Assembly: GCA_028700795.1 (NCBI GenBank)
Contig: JAQVRY010000005.1
Location: 8,974-25,579, forward strand
DNA length: 16,606 bases
Origin: Tissierellia bacterium
GTDB lineage: Bacteria > Bacillota > Clostridia > Tissierellales > Sedimentibacteraceae
Direction of reading: 5' to 3'
The notes under the pieces were generated by a model. That model ran no database searches. It worked only from the letters and a program-made list of their open reading frames with translations, and had not been told where the DNA came from. Positions 7,169 through 14,446 of the stretch are shown piece by piece; positions within the stretch are counted from its first letter, which is position 1; each line of letters opens with the position of its first letter. The translations under genes were made by a program, and so were the position numbers.

Positions 7169-8227
7169 ATGAACAAGGATATTTTAAATGCGTTAAACGA
7201 GCTTGAAAGAGAAAAGGGTATCAAGCAAGACGTTGTTTTGGAAGCTATAAGCTCTGCATTGGAAACAGGATATAAGAAAAATTACGGCAAAGCTACAAAC
7301 TTCAGTATTGAAATAGATAAAACAAATGGTGAATACAAACTTTTTCAGGACAAAACTGTTGTAGAAAGTGTTGAAAACAATAATTTAGAAATTTCTTTGG
7401 AAGAAGCAAAAACAATTGATTCAAAATTTGAATTGGGAGATATAGTTAAAATTCAAATCGAGCCCAAAAAGGATTTCGGCCGAATAGCAGCCCAAACAGC
7501 AAGACAAGTAATATTACAAAAAATTCGCGAGGCTGAAAGAGAATCAGTTTTCAGTGAATATTACGGAAGAGAATCAGATATATTGACAGGTGTTGTGCAA
7601 AGAGAAAACAAGGGTAATATATTTGTAGACTTAGGCAAAATTGAAGGTGTATTATCTGTTAACGAGCAAATACCCGGCGAGGTATACAATGCCGGTGACA
7701 GAATAAAAACTGTTATTTTGGAGGTTAAAAACACGGGGAAAGGCGCCAACATTATGTTGTCAAGAAGCCATCCTAATCTTGTTAAGAGGTTATTTGAGCT
7801 TGAAGTGCCTGAAATTCATGACGGAACTATTGAAATATTTTCAATTTCAAGGGAAGCTGGCTCAAGAACAAAAATAGCTGTTTTTTCACATGATCCCAAT
7901 GTTGAGCCCATAGGCTCCTGTGTAGGAAATAAAGGTACAAGGGTTAAAAATATTATTGATGAAATAAATCAAGAAAAAATTGATATTATAATTTATGATA
8001 AAGACCCCGAAAAATTTATAGCCAATAGTTTAGGACCTGCTAAAATAGTTATTGTTAAAGCTAATGAAAAGGAAAAAACAGCAGTAGCTGTTGTTCCAGA
8101 CAATCAACTTTCTTTAGCAATTGGAAAGGAAGGACAAAATGTAAGACTTGCTGCAAAACTTACAGGATGGAGAATTGACATAATAAGCGAATCTCAGTAT
8201 AATGAACGCTCTCAGGAGGAAGTATGA
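7169..8227 (+). CDS. nusA: transcription termination/antitermination factor NusA
   Basis: NusA binds RNA polymerase near the RNA exit channel, lengthens pauses and aids hairpin folding at intrinsic terminators. The 352-residue protein has the N-terminal polymerase-binding domain (about 1-125), an S1 domain (about 134-200), KH1 (about 225-285, with loop GNKG near 252) and KH2 (about 300-345, with IGKEGQNVRLAAKLTGW and GKEG at about 319-322). It ends soon after KH2 without the acidic repeats of proteobacterial NusA, as is normal for Firmicutes. A strong TGGAGGGG site (7153-7160) directly follows the rimP stop. The stop overlaps the ylxR start by four bases (ATGA), implying coupled translation. 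Its product may act on the leader upstream of rimP. Confidence 0.98.
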   Translation: MNKDILNALNELEREKGIKQDVVLEAISSALETGYKKNYGKATNFSIEIDKTNGEYKLFQDKTVVESVENNNLEISLEEAKTIDSKFELGDIVKIQIEPKKDFGRIAAQTARQVILQKIREAERESVFSEYYGRESDILTGVVQRENKGNIFVDLGKIEGVLSVNEQIPGEVYNAGDRIKTVILEVKNTGKGANIMLSRSHPNLVKRLFELEVPEIHDGTIEIFSISREAGSRTKIAVFSHDPNVEPIGSCVGNKGTRVKNIIDEINQEKIDIIIYDKDPEKFIANSLGPAKIVIVKANEKEKTAVAVVPDNQLSLAIGKEGQNVRLAAKLTGWRIDIISESQYNERSQEEV

Positions 8228-8493
8228 AAGCTCGAAAAATACCAATGAGAAAATGTATCGGCTGTATGGAAAGTTTTCCAAAAAAGGAGTTATGTAGAAT
8301 TGTAAAAACAAAGGAAAATGAAATTTTTTTCGATAGAACAGGAAAACTAAACGGCAGAGGGACATATATATGCAAAAATATTGAATGCTACAATAAAGCA
8401 ATTAAATCAAAGAGGTTGTCAAAATCATTGGAAACTGAAATACCGGACGAGGTATACGAAGCCATAAAGGCAGAGATAGAAAAAGATGCATAA
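8224..8493 (+). CDS. rnpM: YlxR/RnpM, small RNA-binding protein linked to RNase P
   Basis: This is the DUF448/YlxR family, reported in Bacillus subtilis as RnpM, a modulator of RNase P. The 89-residue product carries the family signature KCIGC near the N-terminus (Cys11, Cys14) and GRGTYIC (residues 44-50), with a further Cys55; these residues form the conserved nucleic-acid-binding face. The product is basic. The start ATG overlaps the nusA stop, and the end overlaps the ylxQ start by eight bases. Placement between nusA and infB is the usual one in Firmicutes. The family assignment is firm; the molecular role rests on work in other species. Confidence 0.93.
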   Translation: MKARKIPMRKCIGCMESFPKKELCRIVKTKENEIFFDRTGKLNGRGTYICKNIECYNKAIKSKRLSKSLETEIPDEVYEAIKAEIEKDA

Positions 8494-8779
8494 AATATAC
8501 TCATTTTTAGGTATCGCAAGAAAAGGTGGTAATGTATCCATAGGTTTTGATTCAACAAAGATGGATATTGAAAAAAATAAAAGTTTTTTGGTTATAATTG
8601 CATTGGATGCTTCAGATAAAACAAAGAAAAACATTAAATTCATATGTGATAAGTATAATTGCAAATATATTGAGTTTGGAGAAAAGGAATTATTGGGAAA
8701 AAGCCTTGGAAGAAAGGTGGTGAGCGTTCTGTCAATAACAGACAAGAACATATCATCGTATTTAATAAATAATGTATAA
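8486..8779 (+). CDS. ylxQ: YlxQ, L7Ae-family kink-turn RNA-binding protein
   Basis: YlxQ proteins belong to the ribosomal L7Ae/L30e/S12e family and bind kink-turn RNA; their cellular target is unknown. The 97-residue length fits. The N-terminal FLGIARKGGNVSIG (about residues 7-20) matches the family's first helix and glycine turn, followed by the strand VIIALDAS (about 36-43) with the family's D-A-S and then T-K-K-N. The ATG lies inside the end of ylxR (eight-base overlap) and has only a weak purine site upstream, so it is probably translated by coupling. infB follows after 15 bases. The fold call is good, the function open. Confidence 0.92.
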   Translation: MHKIYSFLGIARKGGNVSIGFDSTKMDIEKNKSFLVIIALDASDKTKKNIKFICDKYNCKYIEFGEKELLGKSLGRKVVSVLSITDKNISSYLINNV

Positions 8780-8794
8780 ACCGGAGGTGGTTGC

Positions 8795-10990
8795 ATGAGA
8801 ATATATGAACTTGCAAAAGAATTAGAAATGAACAGCAAAGATCTTGCAAAATTAGTCGAACAGGAATTAGGAATTGAAGTAAAAAATCACATGAGCTCCA
8901 TGACTGATTTAGAAGTTTTAAGATTTAAAAAGGCTTTAAGTCTTAGTAATAGCGGCAAAAAAACAAAGGTTGTTAAAAGCAGCAAAAATGCCATTATAGA
9001 TGATGAGCCTTTGGTTGACGAAAAAATAGATTTGAATCAGGCAAAACTTAAAAAGGTGGATAAAAAACTATTATCACCAGGTAAGAAACATACTCCAACT
9101 AAACCAGTAGCTGCAAAATCATCACAAGGTGCAGAAAAAAAGGAGCCCAAGAAAGAGCTTAACAAGAATAAACAAAGGTGGAAAAAGCCCCAGCAGCAGC
9201 AGAGCCGTCCTGAGCCAAAACAGCACAAGGTTAAGACTATCAGCATGGAGGATACCATTGTAGTAAGAGAGTTTGCAGACAAATTGGGTATTCCTGTGAA
9301 TGTTGTAATATCCAAGTTGATTTTGCTTGGAGTAATGGCTAATATGAACCAGGAAATTGACTATGACACCGCAGCGTTGATTGGGGAAGAATTTGGCGCT
9401 AAAATTAATAAAATTGAAGTTGTTGATGAACTGCAAAACTTAGAGGATTCATTATTTAAAGAAGATAAAGATGATGAAAAGGAATTACAACCAAGACCTC
9501 CTATAGTTACTGTAATGGGTCATGTTGACCATGGCAAAACTTCGCTTCTTGATGCTATCAGGGATACTTCTGTTACAGAGCTTGAAGCGGGAGGAATCAC
9601 TCAGCATATAGGAGCATCACAGGTTGAAATTAACGGTAAAAAAATAACATTCCTTGATACTCCCGGCCATGAAGCTTTTACCGCAATGAGAGCCAGGGGA
9701 GCAAAAGTTACTGATATAGCAATAATAGTAGTAGCTGCAGACGATGGCGTAATGCCTCAGACGATTGAAGCAATAAACCATTCAAAAGCAGCAGGAGTTC
9801 CTATAATCGTCGCTGTGAATAAAATCGACAAACCTACTGCAAACCCTGATAAAGTAAAACAGGAACTTTCAGAGCAAGGTGTAATATCCGAGGACTGGGG
9901 AGGAGATACTATATTTGTGCCCGTTTCGGCGAAAAAACGCAACGGTATTGAAGAGCTGCTGGAAATGATACTGTTGGTTGCAGAAGTTCAGGAATTAAAA
10001 GCTAACCCAAACAGAAGCGCTAAAGGTACAATTATTGAAGCGAAGCTTGATAAAGGAAGAGGACCTGTTGCTACTGTTTTGATAAATAAGGGAACATTGA
10101 AAAAGGGCGATTATGTATTGGTGGGAAGCACTCACGGCAAGGTTAGAGCCATGTTTAATTCAAAAGGGAAAAGAATTACTCAAGCAGGACCATCCGTTCC
10201 GGTTGAGATATTAGGGCTTTCTGAAACGCCACAAGCAGGAGATATGTTGGCAGCAATGGAAAATGAAAAGGATGCTAAAAATATTGCTGAAAAACGCAAG
10301 GATAAAAAGCACCTTGAAAGCATAAATGTTTCATCAAAGGTATCATTGGATGACTTATATGAAAGAATACAAAAAGGTGAAGTAAAAGATTTAAATATTA
10401 TTATTAAGGCAGATGTAAGCGGCTCAATAGAAGCAGTTAAACAATCACTGCAAAAATTAAGCATGGAAGAGGTTAAGGTAAATCCTATACACGGTGGTGT
10501 AGGAGGAATAAACGAAAATGATATCTTACTTGCTTCTGCTTCAAATGCAATAGTAATTGGTTTTAACGTAAGACCTTCCGTAGCTGCGCTTGACCTTGCA
10601 AAACAAGAAAATGTTGATGTGCGTACCTATCAAATAATTTACAATGCAATTGAAGATATTGAATCTGCAGTTAAAGGTATGCTTAAACCGATATTCAAAG
10701 AAGTAGTTATGGGAAGAGCTGATGTAAGACAGACATTCAAGGTACCAAACGTGGGGGTTGTTGCAGGTGTTTATGTAACAAGCGGTAAGATTACAAGAAA
10801 ATCAAAAATAAGATTGCTTCGTAACGATATAGTTATTCACGACGGACTAATTACATCTCTGAAAAGATTCAAAGATGACGTATCTGAGCTTAACAACGGT
10901 TATGAAGGTGGAATCGGCATTGAAAAGTACAATGATATTAAGGAAGGCGACTCAATGGAAGCCTATATCATGGAAGAAATAAAAAGATAA
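8795..10990 (+). CDS. infB: translation initiation factor IF-2
   Basis: IF-2 is the GTPase that recruits initiator tRNA to the 30S subunit and drives subunit joining. The 731-residue protein begins with an IF2_N module (about 1-50), then a basic, low-complexity linker (about 55-145, with a short Q run), a second IF2_N module (about 150-205) and the G domain: GHVDHGKT (242-249), DTPGH (288-292), NKID (342-345) and SAK (378-380). Domain II starts near 408, domain III near 530, and the C-terminal domain IV, which binds fMet-tRNA, covers about 635-731. All nucleotide-binding motifs are intact. GGAGGTG (8783-8789) precedes the ATG by five bases. It is the fifth gene of the operon, 18 bases ahead of rbfA. 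Confidence 0.98.
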   Translation: MRIYELAKELEMNSKDLAKLVEQELGIEVKNHMSSMTDLEVLRFKKALSLSNSGKKTKVVKSSKNAIIDDEPLVDEKIDLNQAKLKKVDKKLLSPGKKHTPTKPVAAKSSQGAEKKEPKKELNKNKQRWKKPQQQQSRPEPKQHKVKTISMEDTIVVREFADKLGIPVNVVISKLILLGVMANMNQEIDYDTAALIGEEFGAKINKIEVVDELQNLEDSLFKEDKDDEKELQPRPPIVTVMGHVDHGKTSLLDAIRDTSVTELEAGGITQHIGASQVEINGKKITFLDTPGHEAFTAMRARGAKVTDIAIIVVAADDGVMPQTIEAINHSKAAGVPIIVAVNKIDKPTANPDKVKQELSEQGVISEDWGGDTIFVPVSAKKRNGIEELLEMILLVAEVQELKANPNRSAKGTIIEAKLDKGRGPVATVLINKGTLKKGDYVLVGSTHGKVRAMFNSKGKRITQAGPSVPVEILGLSETPQAGDMLAAMENEKDAKNIAEKRKDKKHLESINVSSKVSLDDLYERIQKGEVKDLNIIIKADVSGSIEAVKQSLQKLSMEEVKVNPIHGGVGGINENDILLASASNAIVIGFNVRPSVAALDLAKQENVDVRTYQIIYNAIEDIESAVKGMLKPIFKEVVMGRADVRQTFKVPNVGVVAGVYVTSGKITRKSKIRLLRNDIVIHDGLITSLKRFKDDVSELNNGYEGGIGIEKYNDIKEGDSMEAYIMEEIKR

Positions 10991-11008
10991 CTAAAGAGGT
11001 AGTAGGAA

Positions 11009-11386
11009 ATGGCAAATAGAAGAAATAACAGGTTGTCGGGGGAAGTTAAAAGAGCAATAAGCGAGATAATCAGATTTGATGTTAAAGACCCTCGAATTTC
11101 AGAGCTTATGAGCATAACGGATGTTCATGTAACAGAAGATTTGAAATTCGCTAAAATATATGTTTCAGACTACAATGATATTGAATCAACTTTAATTGCT
11201 CTAAATAGCGCCAAGGGTTTTATAAGAAAAGAAATTGGCAAGAAAGTTAAAATGAGAATTATTCCGGAACTTATATTCATTAAAGATGATTCAATTGCAA
11301 AAGGAATGCATATGAGCTCTTTGATTGATAAAATTATTGAAGAAGATAAAATTAGAAAGGTTAATGAAGATAATGCGGAAGAATGA
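11009..11386 (+). CDS. rbfA: 30S ribosome-binding factor RbfA
   Basis: RbfA is a KH-fold protein that binds the immature 30S subunit near helix 1 of 16S rRNA and helps late 16S maturation. The 125-residue product opens with the family start R-x-x-R-x-x-x-E-I-x-R-x-I-S-like segment (ANRRNNRLSGEVKRAISEII), followed by DPRIS (residues 27-31), the strand pair VHVTEDLKFAKIYVS (about 39-53) and the C-terminal helix after PELIFIKDDS (about 85-94). A site reading AAAGAGGT lies upstream. The last 14 bases overlap the preferred nrnA start, so the two are probably translated together. Acting with RimP in the same operon fits a ribosome assembly role. Confidence 0.96.
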   Translation: MANRRNNRLSGEVKRAISEIIRFDVKDPRISELMSITDVHVTEDLKFAKIYVSDYNDIESTLIALNSAKGFIRKEIGKKVKMRIIPELIFIKDDSIAKGMHMSSLIDKIIEEDKIRKVNEDNAEE

Positions 11387-12335
11387 AGTGAAAGGAATAT
11401 TTAATTTAATAAATACTTCTGACAAAATTTGTATAGCAGGACACAAGGCACCTGATGGAGACTGCATAGGGTCAGTGATGGCCCTTTATAACTTCCTTAA
11501 ACCATTCAATAAAAATATTACAGTAATGATAGACGGCAATATTCCATATAATTATAAAGCCTTTACGGATGAAAGCATTATATTAAAAAATTATGATAAT
11601 GAAGAATTTGACCTTTTGTTTGTATTGGATACAAGTGACACAAAAAGGCTCGGGAAGTTTGAAGATGTATTAAAAAAATCAAAAAAAACAGTAGTTATCG
11701 ACCATCACAAAACCAATGAAGGCTTTGGTGATATCAATATAATAGATAATGAAATGAGCTCCACGGGTGAGCTGTTATATGATATATTAAAAGCTTCTGA
11801 TTTGGATATTTCCGTTGAAGTTGCTGTTTTAATCTACATTGCTATTCTAACTGATACAGGAAAATTTTCTTATACTAACACTACAAGTAATACTCACAGG
11901 AAAGCAGCGGAGCTAATTGACCTTGGTGTTAATGTGTCAGAAATAGACAACATTGTTTACAATTCGAAACCTTCTAACATAGTTAGAGCATTTATTGACT
12001 GTGTAAGCGGGGTTGAGCTGTATTATGAAAACAGGTTAGGCATAACAGCAATAACAAAAAGTATATTGGATAAAAATAATGCTGATATAGCGGATATTGA
12101 CGGTGTTGTTGAATACATAAGAGAAATAAAAGAAGTTGAAGTATCATGCGTGCTTAAAGAAAATGATGAAGGCACAAAAGTAAGCTTAAGATCAAAGAAT
12201 AATATAGATGTTTCCGCTGTTTCCGTTAAATACAAAGGCGGAGGTCACGCAAAAGCTGCAGGCTTTGAACTTAATGAAAACATAGAAAACGCAAAAAAGA
12301 TTATTATAGAGGAATTTAAAGAGTATTTCGTGTAA
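11373..12335 (+). CDS. nrnA: DHH-family oligoribonuclease / pAp phosphatase, NrnA type
   Basis: NrnA is a manganese-dependent DHH/DHHA1 phosphoesterase that degrades very short RNA (nanoRNA) and, in several species, dephosphorylates 3'-phosphoadenosine 5'-phosphate. The motifs are APDGDCIGS, LDTSDTKRLG, VIDHHKT (the DHH signature) and, at the C-terminus, YKGGGHAKAAGFEL (DHHA1 substrate-binding GGGH). I place the start at 11373, giving 320 residues beginning MRKNEVKGIF, the normal family length; an ATG at 11325 would give 336 but overlaps rbfA by 62 bases and adds a lysine-rich stretch not typical of the family. GAAAGG (11355-11360) lies 12 bases before this start. The stop shares a base with the truB ATG (TAATG). 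It complements PNPase, which leaves short oligonucleotides. Confidence 0.93.
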   Translation: MRKNEVKGIFNLINTSDKICIAGHKAPDGDCIGSVMALYNFLKPFNKNITVMIDGNIPYNYKAFTDESIILKNYDNEEFDLLFVLDTSDTKRLGKFEDVLKKSKKTVVIDHHKTNEGFGDINIIDNEMSSTGELLYDILKASDLDISVEVAVLIYIAILTDTGKFSYTNTTSNTHRKAAELIDLGVNVSEIDNIVYNSKPSNIVRAFIDCVSGVELYYENRLGITAITKSILDKNNADIADIDGVVEYIREIKEVEVSCVLKENDEGTKVSLRSKNNIDVSAVSVKYKGGGHAKAAGFELNENIENAKKIIIEEFKEYFV

Positions 12336-13204
12336 TGATAGGAATATTAAATATATTAAAACCAACAGGTATGACATCCCATGATGTGGTAAGTGCTATA
12401 AGAAAAATATTAAATATAAAAAAGATCGGTCATGCAGGAACTCTTGATCCAAATGTAGCAGGAGTATTGGTTATTTGTGTGGGTAAAGCAACGAAATTCA
12501 GCGAATATCTAATGAGCGGCGATAAAGAATATATATGCGAGCTAATATTCGGGCAAAGCACAGACACACAAGACAGCTACGGTTTAGTTATAAATGAATC
12601 AGACAAAGTATCAGTTTCAATTGACGAATTAATCAAGGTTTTAAAAGAATTTACAGGTGAGATAATTCAAATTCCTCCTGCATATTCAGCTGTAAAACTA
12701 AATGGGAAAAAACTATACGAATATGCAAGACAAAATATTCAAGTTGAAAAACAAGGAAGAACGATAAAAATTAATGATATCAAATTACTTAAATTTTATG
12801 GCAAAAGTGCTCTCTTAAAAGTAAAATGCAGCAAGGGAACATATATGAGAACTCTTTGCAACGATATCGGGAATAGATTGGGTACTTACGGCCATATGGG
12901 AATTTTAATACGAACTGAATCCAAAGGTTTACATATTAATAATTCTGTAACCCTACATAAGTTGAAGTTTTTAAATGATACCAATAGATTGAATGAATGT
13001 TTAATTCCTGTTGAAGACATTTATAAATTAGATAAGCTCAATGTAGAATCGAAATACTACGATAGATTGACTGCAGGAAATGAAGTTGATGCTAAGACAA
13101 ATATAGACAGTGATAAATTTTATGTATACTGCAGGAATAGTCTTATAGGTATTGGAAGAAAAGTTGAAGATAATAGAATTAAAATAGACAAAATGCTTAT
13201 ATAA
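12335..13204 (+). CDS. truB: tRNA pseudouridine-55 synthase TruB
   Basis: TruB converts uridine 55 in the T-loop of almost all tRNAs to pseudouridine and also acts as a tRNA chaperone. The 289-residue product starts with GILNILKPTGMTSHDVV and has the catalytic signature GHAGTLDPNVAGVL with Asp38 as the nucleophile; IPPAYSAVKLNGKKLYEYAR (about 112-131) and SKGTYMRTLCNDIG (about 165-178) are further family blocks. The C-terminal region after about 240 is a shortened PUA-like part. The ATG overlaps the nrnA stop codon by one base, so translation is probably coupled, and ribF follows after 12 bases. All catalytic features look intact. Confidence 0.97.
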   Translation: MIGILNILKPTGMTSHDVVSAIRKILNIKKIGHAGTLDPNVAGVLVICVGKATKFSEYLMSGDKEYICELIFGQSTDTQDSYGLVINESDKVSVSIDELIKVLKEFTGEIIQIPPAYSAVKLNGKKLYEYARQNIQVEKQGRTIKINDIKLLKFYGKSALLKVKCSKGTYMRTLCNDIGNRLGTYGHMGILIRTESKGLHINNSVTLHKLKFLNDTNRLNECLIPVEDIYKLDKLNVESKYYDRLTAGNEVDAKTNIDSDKFYVYCRNSLIGIGRKVEDNRIKIDKMLI

Positions 13205-13216
13205 CGGGTGTGACTT

Positions 13217-13969
13217 ATGAGAAATACAAATGGTTCATGTATTGCAATAGGAAACTTTGATGGAATACACGTAGGACATGATGTTCTAATCAGAAGAATG
13301 ATTGAGCTAAGCAATGCAACAGCTCAAGAGAGCATAATAATAACATTTAAATATGTGAGGAATGACCTTAAAAAGTCTTCCATGAATATGAAATACATCA
13401 ACAGTCCTCATACAAAATTAGAAATACTGAAATCATATAATGTAGATGAAGTTATTGAAATTGAATTAAATGAAATTGTATCTAAATATTCGCCTGAGCA
13501 GTTTATTAAGCTCTTGGTGGATAATTATAATGTAAAAAATATTGTAGTGGGCTATAATTTTACCTTCGGACACAAAGCAATAGGCAATGTTAATACATTA
13601 AAAGAATTTCAGGATAAATACGGATACAGAGTGGAGGAAATACTTCCGGTAAAGTATAACGGTATTGCTGTAAGTTCGACATTGGTTAGAACCCTGCTTA
13701 ATGAAGGGAAAATTAATGAAGCTAATACACTTTTATTAAATAAATATACCATCAATAATAATGAATTAAATATTAACTATAATAAAAACATAGGTTTTGT
13801 AGATAATAAAAGCAGTATTTTAGTTCCTCCTGATGGGAAATATGTAGTAAACTTAGGAAGGAAAGAATATATTGTAAACATTGTTTCAAACAAGATTGGA
13901 GCTTCTTTGATATTTGACAATAAAGTTGATGAAAACATGGACATTGTATTCATAAATAAAGCATTTTAA
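13217..13969 (+). CDS. ribF: RibF-type FAD synthetase (FMN adenylyltransferase) with a reduced riboflavin-kinase domain
   Basis: RibF normally makes FMN and then FAD through a C-terminal riboflavin kinase and an N-terminal FMN adenylyltransferase. The N-terminal half is intact: IGNFDGIHVGH (residues 11-21) and VSSTLVR (152-158) are the nucleotidyl-transfer motifs, with VVGYNFTFG between. The product is only 250 residues against about 310. The remaining 90 residues keep a few kinase-like strands (YTI near 178, LVPPDGKYVV, YIVNIVSNK, MDIVFINKAF), but I see neither the G-F-P-T-A-N motif nor the catalytic glutamate segment. The coding frame ends cleanly, with the rpsO promoter 10 bases on, so this is an internal reduction rather than a late frameshift. 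It may make FAD only, or the C-terminal part may have a new role. The Shine-Dalgarno sequence (GGGTG) is weak. Confidence 0.85.
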   Translation: MRNTNGSCIAIGNFDGIHVGHDVLIRRMIELSNATAQESIIITFKYVRNDLKKSSMNMKYINSPHTKLEILKSYNVDEVIEIELNEIVSKYSPEQFIKLLVDNYNVKNIVVGYNFTFGHKAIGNVNTLKEFQDKYGYRVEEILPVKYNGIAVSSTLVRTLLNEGKINEANTLLLNKYTINNNELNINYNKNIGFVDNKSSILVPPDGKYVVNLGRKEYIVNIVSNKIGASLIFDNKVDENMDIVFINKAF

Positions 13970-13978
13970 AAATTATTG

Positions 13979-14007
13979 TTTACAAAAATTAATTAATATG
14001 TTAGACT
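13979..14007 (+). promoter_or_regulatory. extended -10 promoter of rpsO
   Basis: The -35 element TTTACA (13979-13984) and the -10 element TAGACT (14002-14007) have a 17-base spacer, and TGT (13999-14001) forms an extended -10. Transcription should start near 14014. No terminator separates ribF from this promoter, so read-through from the upstream operon is also likely. Confidence 0.68.
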
Positions 14008-14016
14008 TTATAAGTT

Positions 14017-14063
14017 CCATAGCCTAAGTTTAACGACTCCTCAACGTTTTGCTTGGATTATGG
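14017..14063 (+). promoter_or_regulatory. structured rpsO leader, candidate S15 autoregulatory hairpin
   Basis: A long hairpin starts within a few bases of the predicted transcript start. CCATA (14017-14021) pairs with TATGG (14059-14063), CTAAG (14024-14028) with CTTGG (14052-14056, one G-U pair), and AACG (14032-14035) with CGTT (14045-14048). The loop (14036-14044) reads ACTCCTCAA. Its CTCC or CCTC could pair with the rpsO Shine-Dalgarno GGAGG (14080-14084). C14024-G14056 next to U14025-G14055 is a tandem like the G-C/G-U step S15 reads in 16S rRNA. S15 represses its own mRNA through such leaders in other bacteria; applying that here is inference. Confidence 0.5.
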
Positions 14064-14089
14064 TGAAATAATTATATTTGGAGGTAAAA

Positions 14090-14353
14090 ATGAATAAAGA
14101 GCAAAAAACACAAATTATTGAACAGTACAGAATTAATGAAAAAGATACTGGTTCACCTGAAGTTCAAATAGCTTTATTGACTTTCAGAATCAACAATCTT
14201 ACGGAACATTTAAAGGACAACAAAAAGGACCATCATTCAAGAAGAGGTCTTTTGCAAATGGTTGGACAAAGAAGAGGTTTTCTTAATTACTTAATAAATA
14301 CTGACATCGAAAGATATAGAAGCATTATAGCAAAATTAGGATTAAGAAGGTAA
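14090..14353 (+). CDS. rpsO: 30S ribosomal protein S15
   Basis: S15 is a primary binder of the central domain of 16S rRNA (helices 20-22) and contacts the 50S subunit in bridge B4. The 87-residue product is of normal length and carries the family sequence: DTGSPEVQIALLTFRINNL (about 18-36), HLKDNKKDHHSRRGLL (about 39-54) with the conserved rRNA-binding His and Ser, and the closing RRGFLNYL and IAKLGLRR blocks. I choose ATG at 14090; a TTG at 14078 is in frame but lies inside the Shine-Dalgarno sequence TTGGAGG (14078-14084). The gene sits between ribF and pnp as in many bacteria, with its own promoter and structured leader. Confidence 0.97.
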   Translation: MNKEQKTQIIEQYRINEKDTGSPEVQIALLTFRINNLTEHLKDNKKDHHSRRGLLQMVGQRRGFLNYLINTDIERYRSIIAKLGLRR

Positions 14354-14357
14354 GCAG

Positions 14358-14387
14358 ACGACACAGTTTGGTTCGCTTGCTTATACT
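14358..14387 (+). promoter_or_regulatory. possible weak promoter for pnp
   Basis: A -10-like TATACT (14382-14387) follows ACGACA (14358-14363) after 18 bases. The -35 matches only its GACA half and the TG upstream is one base out of register, so this is tentative. It would let pnp be expressed despite the hairpin at 14401, but that hairpin lies downstream of it too. Confidence 0.25.
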
Positions 14388-14400
14388 GTAAGTGAAATTT

Positions 14401-14428
14401 TAAAGCGGGGGAACCCGCTTTATATTTT
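14401..14428 (+). terminator. hairpin between rpsO and pnp, partial terminator or processing site
   Basis: TAAAGCGGG (14401-14409) pairs perfectly with CCCGCTTTA (14414-14422) around the GNRA-type tetraloop GGAA; TATTTT follows. The stem and T-rich tail resemble an intrinsic terminator, but the tail is interrupted and the pnp Shine-Dalgarno sequence begins only 7 bases after it. Read-through, or cleavage as in the rpsO-pnp region of Escherichia coli, would allow pnp expression. Confidence 0.65.
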
Positions 14429-14446
14429 ACCGTTAAAGGAGGTAAC

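Noticed and set aside
11325..11372. Upstream extension of nrnA to the ATG at 11325
   Set aside because: It would overlap rbfA by 62 bases and add a lysine-rich segment not seen in the family; 11373 gives the usual length and a better placed purine site. The ATG at 11364 is too close to that site.
14078..14353. Longer rpsO reading frame from a TTG at 14078
   Set aside because: The TTG lies inside the Shine-Dalgarno sequence TTGGAGG; ATG at 14090 gives the normal S15 length and start.
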